From assembly GCA_001931875.2 (NCBI GenBank), contig MSJH02000629.1:62001-126000 (forward strand): 64,000 bases of DNA. The letters run 5' to 3'. The translations under genes and the position numbers were made by a program. This DNA is from Byssochlamys sp. IMV 00236. Its lineage: Eukaryota; Ascomycota; Eurotiomycetes; Eurotiales; Thermoascaceae. The notes beneath the pieces are model-generated. The model had not been told where the DNA came from. It saw nothing but the letters and a program-made list of their open reading frames with translations, and ran no database searches. This document shows, one piece after another, positions 57,017 through 64,000 of the stretch; positions within the stretch are counted from its first letter, which is position 1; every line of letters begins with the position of its first letter.

Positions 57017-59057
57017 ATGAGGTTATATGCTCTTCTTGCGGACATCGCCGTCCTCATCTCCCTGCTTGCCATCCCACTCAATGCCGGGCTGGCTCTCCTC
57101 CCTCGCAATGATACGGCAAACGATATCATCACAGCAATTGAGGATGCAGTAGACTGCACGGCATGTGAAGTAAGCTGAACCTAGTAACTAACTGCAGTTA
57201 ACTGGTGCTGACCATAATATAGTCCCTCCTCGTCCTCCTCCAAGGCCTTGCGCACCTAGGCAACGATGCTTTTGTTGGCGCGATCACCGATGTCTGTGTC
57301 GGTCTGCAGGTACTTTATTATGCTGCTTCAGGAGAGAGAATGGGAGCTGACTTCTTCTAGTTAGAAGATTCTGACGTCTGCTCTGGTGCAATCTCCCGTG
57401 AAGGTCCCATCCTGGCACATGATCTGCGCTCTTTGACAGTCGGCACAAAGACAGCACAATTGTTCTGCAGCACCGTATTCGGACTATGCGATTATCCTGA
57501 AGTTACCGAGTACCAGGTGCCCTTCCCAGTCGAGAACAGTACAGTCGTTCGACCATCTGTGAGCGGCGAGACTCCTCTTCAGATCGTCCAGATCAGTGAT
57601 ATTCACGTTGATCGGTTCTACGAGACCGGGGCCAACTGGAACTGCACCAAGAATATTTGCTGCCGTTCGTATACAGCGGCAGATGCTCCCGGAAACACAT
57701 CTTATCCGGCAGGGCCATATGGCAACCATGAATGTGACTCGCCCCCGAGCCTCGAGGAAAGTCTGTACAACGCCATCACGGACATAGTTCCTGATGCCGC
57801 ATTCACACTATTCACCGGAGACGTAGTCGAAGGTGCAGTATGGATGACAACCGAGACAGAAGTGACCAACGATCTCAACAATGCTTATAGCAAGATGCAG
57901 TCCATGTTGCGGAATCAGTCGGTGTATGGAGCGGTTGGTAACCACGATTCCAATCCCGTGAACAGTTTCCCTCCCTCTGCGGTGAGCACGACAATGAGCA
58001 GTCAATGGGTATATGATACTTTGTCAAACCTCTGGAGCACCTGGATTGGCTCGACAGAGGCTGCAAGAGCGGACACGAACTCGGGAGCGTACTCGGTGCG
58101 GTATCCAAATGGTAACCTGCGAATCATCTCTATCAACACAAACATGTACTATAAGGAAAACTTTTGGCTATACGAAGCAACCATGGAGACAGATCCAAGT
58201 GGTCAGCTAGCTTGGTTGGTCGGTGAGCTTCAGGCAGCTGAAGATGCGGGCGAGCGCGTGTATATCATCGGCCACATGCCTATGGGGTCTGGCGACGCGC
58301 TCCATGACGGGTCGAACTATTTCAATCAGATTGTGAACCGGTACCAAGCTACCATTGCTGCGCAATTCTACGGTATGGATGCTCTGATTTATCTATCTCG
58401 AAAACGATTGCAGCTGACACGACGTCAGGCCACACTCACAAGGACGAATTCGAGATTGCGTATAGCAACTATTCCTCTCGAACAGCCGACAATGCAGTCG
58501 CCATGTCTTACGTCGCTCCAGCGCTGACGCCAACCAGCGGCAACCCTGCCTTTCGGGTCTTCACCGTCGATCCTGTGACCTTTGGCATCCTCGACATGAC
58601 AACATATATCACCAACATGTCTACTAGCACCTATCAGACTGATGGTCCCGTATGGGAGAAGTATTATTCAGTCAAAGAGGCCTACGGACCGCTGGTGACG
58701 CCGCCGTTGACCGACCCCTCCGCAGAATTAACTCCCGCCTTCTGGCATAATGTGACGGAAATGCTTGCTAGTAATTCAAGCACTTTCGACGAGTACTGGG
58801 CTCGGAAGTGGAGAGGGTATGACGTGGATAGCTGCACGGGCTCTTGTGTTACGGATGAGATTTGCCAGCTACGTGCGGCAGAAGCACGGTACAACTGCAT
58901 CACCGTCACTCCAGGTGTCAGCTTCAAGCGTGATCTGCACCAGCATGGTTTGATGGAGGATGGCCATGATCACTGTGAGGGAAGCTTGGCAAAGCGCATC
59001 TTCCAGAAGCTCGCGCGCACAGAGGGCGCGATGCAGAAGATCAGGCAGAGAGCATAA
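57017..59057 (+). CDS. Acid sphingomyelinase-like phosphodiesterase
   Basis: Four exons, join(57017..57169, 57223..57309, 57361..58372, 58429..59057), give 626 aa; introns are 53, 51 and 56 bp. A signal peptide (about 1-24) is followed by a saposin B-type domain with paired cysteines (CTAC, CVG, CSG, FCSTVFGLC), then a calcineurin-like metallophosphoesterase domain. Metal-binding motifs are ISDIHVD (about 159-161), FTGDVVEG (about 234), GNHD (about 274), GHMP (about 384) and GHTH (418-421); the last is created only by the final splice. Cysteine-rich and N-glycosylated segments follow. This is the acid sphingomyelinase/SMPDL layout, a secreted or vacuolar enzyme that cleaves sphingomyelin or other phosphodiesters. 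Fungi lack sphingomyelin, so the natural substrate is open. Confidence 0.92.
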
Positions 59058-59915
59058 CATTCCCTTCCTTTGCAGTCAGCCAATCCAGGACCTTCTCCAT
59101 CGACAATTGGAGCTAACTAAATTTATTGCATATATTTATTATATCATAATCGCCAGTGCACGAGCGTTAATACCACGAGTCAATTGAGAGCGGAGGTTTT
59201 TCGGAGTTAGTCCGTTTAATCGTGCAATTCTTCGCTTCCAGTCTCGAATTGGGTATTCTAATATGGCCTGGTGCTTGATATCACGGCCGCATACTCACAA
59301 TTCCAAAGGTTCCTTTACTTCTTACTCGTAGGCTTGGCATCGCCAGATGTTTAACCGTCACTCGATCGAATATGGATCTCATAGAATAGCTCACTTCAGT
59401 GTGACAAGATCGCATACCGCACCGGCATTACTGAATCAGAGAGAACCATACTCAGACAACTCATCCAGAGCTTACCTTGCGGTCGTCTGTCTGTTGTGCA
59501 AAGCAGACTCTCGATCCCACCACCCCGCGAGTTCGAGCGACTGCTTGGGAACAGCTGCAGCGAGCAACACGTGGTCCCACACCAGACGAGCAACAACCAA
59601 CATTCTCCTCGAGAATCAGGCACTCGTTCGCTCACTATGCAGACAACTCTGCCAATAATCATCTTCCGCAAATATGTGCTGGCCGCCTCTCTATCACTTA
59701 CCAGTTGCCAGCTGGTAGCGTGGTTTCATAGATCGAATGTGGTGGAGACCACAGAGCACCTTGATTTCACGCACATAATGTCCGCTTCCAGACGCACAAT
59801 TCTTGGGACTTCCTCTCTACTGATATGCTTTTCTTTATGCTATATTTATATTTTTGACATTATTTCCCGATGATAATATACTACATTGTTTGACCCAGCT
59901 TGGCAGAAATCACCA
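59058..59915. other. Intergenic before deaminase gene
   Basis: Upstream DNA of the deaminase-fold gene. A plus-strand frame at 59496-59873 has no family motif and no usable join to the downstream gene. Nothing else is seen. Confidence 0.45.
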
Positions 59916-61831
59916 ATGCTGCTCAAGGACCAACAGTACTTGCCGGTGAGCACAGCACCACCGGACGACTCAATATGGCAAGGAATCAACCAGGCAACGT
60001 TCCGTCAAAATATAGCCTCTCTGGAGAAATCCTTTAAGATCAGGCCTGGTCCAAAGGAAGCTGTCCCACGAGATGGCTGGGAGAAGCGACGAGCGGAGCT
60101 GTCCTCGCAGGACTACATTATACCCTTCAACACGGAGCAGCAATTGGCGGAAGATTTTGCATTTCTAGTTGCCGCGGAGCCTGAGTCCAAAGCAACCTCT
60201 GCAGTTTGCATAGAAGAGCAGTCGGAGCCTGAAGGATTAGTCGTGCGTCTAGCGGCCGATGAACCAGTGACGACAAGGGTGCGGAAGGCACTCAAGGATA
60301 TTCTAGGGTTGCTTGTTGATCGCGCTAAGAAACGTTTGTCTCTTAACCCCTAAATCCCTGACAATATACATTGTAGAGTTATCCTAACAGTGCGACCCCT
60401 TCTCAAGGAATATCGCGAAATGAGTGCACGGAGAGGGTGTTTGATATCGTCATCAGACTCAATCGCGATCGAATCCATGCGCGTCTGCATTCGAGCCGTT
60501 GGGAGAGGAGCGCATCGTACGCTTCAAAAGTCGGCAATGGACATCCTACACCTCTCTATAAAGCACTAAATCAAATAGTTCTGAGACTTCGGAGTTCCCA
60601 TTGCTGTTGTTCTAACAGCACGGGTCCAGTATGCGATATCTTGAATACGTTATCTGAGACGTACCGTTCCGTAGAGGATATCCCCGAGAGGGGTAGAGAG
60701 ATACAGGCCCTCAAGGCAGTTTGTCGAGAAAGCAACGAGGCCTTCCAATGGTGGGCCAGATCTATTTCGACGTCTCAATACCCCGATAGAGACAAGCGGT
60801 GCTGTTTCAGCAAAGCTGCCATCCAGCAGATAGGGAAAATCGGACGATACTGGAGTCTCTCGGCCAATCTGACCTCAGCAGCTAGGAAGTATGCAGACTT
60901 ATTTTCCAACCTCAGATACGACATCCTGACTCCTTACCAATCCACTATGTTTCAATCCCACTCTGGACAATTGACTCACTTCTGCCATGTCCATGCCGAA
61001 GTGCAGATGGTCGCGTTTTACGAGAGTGAAGAAAACGGCGTCCGGATACGACCGCGAGTCATCGGCGCCAGCAAAGCAGCATGTTACTTATGCAACTTAT
61101 TCATCTACTCGCATGGATCATTCTTCCTTTCCCAGACACAAGGACACCTGCACGGCCAATGGACCGTACCCGATTTGGCTCAGTATCCTCCCACAGGCCG
61201 GATGCGAGTGCAAGCAGCTCTTTCAGAAGTCAATGATCGCATAGGAAGGGAGCTAATGGCTCAATCAGCCGATCATCATCTTCCCTCTCTCAATTTGCTC
61301 GATCTTCGCGAACGAATATTATCTGGAATCACACCCTCAGATACAAATACAAATACAAATACAAGCACGAGATCCGTCTCCAGCAACAGGCTCACCAGCA
61401 CCGGACATACCTCTGCCGCTACCAGAGCCAGAACACCATCAACCCTGCCATCCTCCATATCGTCTCTATCCCTCCCTCCACCAGCACACCCGGTCTCTCC
61501 AGAATCAGTATCCGACGGATCCACATCGACCCAATTCCTGAATAGCAAACATATCTCCGACGGCCACGACCTCGACGAAGACACGATCCTCCACGTAATG
61601 GCAAATCATATCTGGATGAATTTCGAAATGGAAGGGCCTAAACGCGGCCGGATTGCGGTCCGATCGACCCCGCCGCCTGACGGAGCCCCAATCGATTTCA
61701 CGGCTCGAGTGGAGGATATCGCAGACGGGTCGCAGATTCACATCGCAAAGAGATCGGGTAGTAAGGTTGTGAATCTGGAGTTGGTCTACGGACAGGGTCG
61801 GCCGGTGTTTGTGTCGTTGAGATGGTATTAA
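59916..61831 (+). CDS. Fungal OTT_1508-type deaminase-fold protein
   Basis: Two exons, join(59916..60333, 60408..61831), give about 613 aa. The ATG at 59916 is the first in frame; an upstream exon cannot be excluded. The intron begins GTTTGT, has CCTAAC about 17 bases before its end and ends in AAG, giving KKR-ISRNECTERVFDIV. The N-terminal region includes SAVCIEEQ and LVVRLAADEPV. The core carries the zinc-deaminase signatures: HVHAEVQM (His and catalytic Glu, about 333) and ACYLCNLF (two Cys, about 364), followed by the fungal HGSF and WTVPDL segment. These are the marks of the OTT_1508-like deaminase family, predicted to act on nucleic acids or nucleotides. A Thr/Asn repeat and a Ser/Pro-rich linker lead to a small C-terminal beta-rich domain ending SLRWY. 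The substrate is unknown. Confidence 0.8.
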
Positions 61832-62300
61832 TATATATACCTACTTACCTGAGAGACACAGGATCGGATCGGATGTTGCACCATGTATATGTTATTGTTA
61901 TGTTTACTATATGTTTAGTTAGTGTAAGGAATAATGAGTATTAGTATATATATCTATTCTTCCTTCGAAACAACGCCCTACTGGGTAGTTAACATCTGTA
62001 GAGGAAGGAATACATACTTCAAGAGTTAACTTAAGTATGGACCGTACTGCAACCAATCAAAGCCCCGCACTAACCACTTACCCCGTTCCCGCAGTAACTC
62101 ACCAACCCACCACGTGACCTCCCGATAAGTTTTGATCGAGATAAGGAATTTTCCCAGACCGGGGGAAGGAAGAAAACCCCCCATATCGTGGAACGGAAAT
62201 TCGCTTTGAATAGATCTCTCTTTATGTGATTATACCACTGCTTGAGCATTCAACGGAAGAAGAAATCAGAGCGAAGACGAAAAGAAAACAAAGAAAAACA
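61832..62300. other. Intergenic, DUF2462 gene promoter
   Basis: AT-rich DNA after the deaminase gene, then the promoter of the small basic protein gene, including a CACGTG near 62110. No other gene is seen. Confidence 0.5.
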
Positions 62301-62798
62301 ATGACCCAAGGAGCCCTCAAGAAGTCCAAGCCGGGCGCGGCGACGGCGTCGAAGCGGTATGTCCTGTCCTATCTATTGAGTTCATGTCATGTCATGTTAT
62401 GTCATGTCGGATAATGATTGCGGAATACTCGATCTCTCCATCTTTTGAAAGAAGATTTAGTTAGGCTAACAAACAATTCAGACCTAACGCCCTCGGTCCC
62501 AAGAAAGGCCAACGTTCCATCGCGCCCAAGAAAGCATCGTTGGTAAAGCAGCGCAAGATCACCAAGGTGCGTCATATCGACCCCCATCTCTTTTTCCTGG
62601 TTCTATTCAAGGGTACATGTCGAGTCGCAGTCGGATCCAATCTAACGTGATTTCATCATGTAGAAACTCACCTCCGGTCTGATCAACAAGACGGAGCGGA
62701 ACTTGGCTGAGCGGGCGGGACATTTGGAACTTCTTGCGGGTGGAAAGAAGGATAAAAAGGAAAAGGGAAAGGATAAAAATGGGGCTCAAAGGAAGTGA
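62301..62798 (+). CDS. DUF2462/UPF0390 small basic protein
   Basis: Three exons, join(62301..62356, 62482..62566, 62664..62798), give 91 aa; introns are 125 and 97 bp, both with clean borders. The protein begins [11 protein letters not shown], runs through a Lys/Arg-rich core with [19 protein letters not shown] and continues with [18 protein letters not shown], the conserved helical part of the family, ending in a Lys-rich tail. DUF2462 proteins occur across eukaryotes (the animal member was first described from Leydig cell tumour). They are probably nucleolar/RNA-related by composition, but their role is poorly known. The exons are too short to show as single frames. Intron 1 contains a TCATG-type microsatellite (about 62382-62408). 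Confidence 0.88.
62382..62408. repeat. (TCATG)n microsatellite in intron
   Basis: Five TCATG-like units, one imperfect (TTATG), within intron 1 of the DUF2462 gene. Confidence 0.8.
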
Positions 62799-63522
62799 GG
62801 GTTGAAAGTTCAAGGAGCGTATATTTGGAAATTTGAGATATGGAGTTCTTGCTTGATGTCCTTGGCTCTGTTGGGTGTCGATCACAGCCTCGACTCATAT
62901 CATCCGGTACAGGGAGAAGTGTCGTGATGTTCCTTTACAGGCTGTTCCTTGTTACTCCCGACTTAATGCGGACACGGATGCTCTCTGCCCTTTCTACCCA
63001 TGCGAAACGGGAGGCCATGGCTACTGGAACCAAGCCGAAACAAGGGTTCGGGTACGACGTGGCTGGCCGCAGTGTTTATGGCCGGACGAGACCAGTCCCA
63101 GTCCTGTCCTGTCCGTAAACGCCTTGGACACGAAAAGGAATGAGAGGTGCATGGGACGCCCGCGTCAGAGACTGATCTTGTTCGGCGATGCCTTTTTATG
63201 ATACCACCTGGATAAAACTGGTTATAATAGACGATCATGCATATTCCAAAAGTTGTATATGTCAGTGATGAGGTATGTACAAATCAAATGACAATATCTG
63301 AGGTCCAATAGATGGGAGATTATCTATAATGAAGAAATAATAAGATGTAGCACAAACCACCCGAAGTAGAATGAAGAAGCAGTCTAGGGGCCCATCTAAA
63401 ACATGTGCACAAGATTCATCAATCATTATCGCCCCCGCGTCTATACGCCGTCTGATCCAATTGCAATGAGGGTATCCAGAAATGCATCAATCCGCCGATA
63501 AGAAATAGTTGCACCCAAGCTT
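62799..63522. other. Convergent intergenic region
   Basis: 3' regions of the DUF2462 gene (+) and of the partial gene at the right edge (-). Short open frames near 62840-63240 on both strands show no motif. Confidence 0.5.
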
Positions 63523-64000
63523 CTAGAATTTCGCGACACGGCTTGGAACGCCGCCTTGTTCGATGAGATCACGGCCTCTCTCCATCCATTCATTGAAGCC
63601 GTTGTCCGTTGCATCCGCGGGGAAGTCATCCCAGACCGGATTCGCATCAGCGTAGGTGGACCATACTCCCTTGGGAACATCTGCAGCAGACCAGGATGGC
63701 AGTTTGGCGAGCACGCTGGTGTAATAAACGTAGAGAATCCTGCATAGGAGTTGCACGCGGTCGACATAGTGTTGTTTACTGGGGTCTGGGTCGACACCGC
63801 CGTCACCCAAGAGCTTCCACCAGGAAACTCGCCAGCGGAGGGTGAGGAGGATGTGACCGAGTTCGTCAAGGAAGCGCAGATGTGCTTCATGCGAGATGCG
63901 CTTCCATTTGATGTTGTAGAAGTCGCGTTCTAGCTTTCGGAAACCCTCAACCTCAAGCATCCGGCAGAAGATACGTGACAACTGTGCCGCCAATAAGATC
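63523..64000 (-). CDS. 3' part of an unrecognised gene (truncated)
   Basis: About 158 codons are visible in one frame, open to the right edge; the 5' part is outside the window. The visible protein is rich in Trp, Arg and Leu and looks helical (IFCRMLEVEGFRKLE, LGHILLTLRWRVSWWK, LLCRILYVYYTSVLAKL), ending in an acidic/aromatic stretch with GVWSTYADANPVWDDF. The regular composition and length argue that it is coding. The style resembles the C-terminal half of some fungal regulators, but I see no diagnostic motif and do not assign a family. Confidence 0.65.
   Translation of the reverse strand, partial: ILLAAQLSRIFCRMLEVEGFRKLERDFYNIKWKRISHEAHLRFLDELGHILLTLRWRVSWWKLLGDGGVDPDPSKQHYVDRVQLLCRILYVYYTSVLAKLPSWSAADVPKGVWSTYADANPVWDDFPADATDNGFNEWMERGRDLIEQGGVPSRVAKF

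Overview
The window is nuclear DNA of a filamentous ascomycete, most likely Eurotiales (Aspergillus/Penicillium type). The evidence is short GT-AG introns of about 45-80 bp with CTAAC-like branch points, a kinesin-3 matching UncA, and fungal families such as GT90/CAP10, BCS1-like AAA ATPases, OTT_1508-type deaminases and a GPI-anchored Ser/Gly-rich wall protein. I see no bacterial operons, CRISPR arrays or intact transposons. All exon joins were worked out by hand from splice signals and reading frame.

Layout. Positions 1-9450 hold no gene I can defend: microsatellites, pyrimidine tracts and one frameshifted coding relic (about 4838-6090, minus). An intron-containing tRNA-Ala(UGC) lies at 9451-9542 (minus). 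From 11 to 25 kb are kinesin-3 uncA (+), a GT90 glycosyltransferase (+), a secreted GH43 glycosidase (+) and a BCS1-like AAA ATPase (-). From 26 to 39 kb are an ENPP-type phosphodiesterase (-), a GPI-anchored wall protein (+), a large single-pass membrane protein (-) and a bHLH-zipper transcription factor (-). Positions 38.8-45.2 kb form a second gene-poor stretch with an AT-rich patch that looks like a RIP-decayed repeat. From 45 to 64 kb the density is high: an Ofd1/Tpa1 prolyl hydroxylase (-) divergent from a small conserved-looking protein (+), a 4-exon small protein (-), a NodB-type polysaccharide deacetylase (-), a fatty-acid hydroxylase/sterol desaturase (+), an atypical protein kinase (-), a secreted histidine phosphatase (-), an acid-sphingomyelinase-like phosphodiesterase (+), a fungal deaminase-fold protein (+), a DUF2462/UPF0390 protein (+) and the 3' part of a gene running off the right edge (-).

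The genes are mostly independent housekeeping, cell-surface and regulatory genes; I see no biosynthetic cluster. Several act at the cell surface or in the secretory route (GT90, GH43, ENPP, GPI protein, NodB deacetylase, sphingomyelinase-like, histidine phosphatase). The most interesting points are the deaminase-fold gene, a kinase gene whose introns mostly end in AAG, a GT90 intron carrying a copy of the next exon's start, and the two gene deserts.
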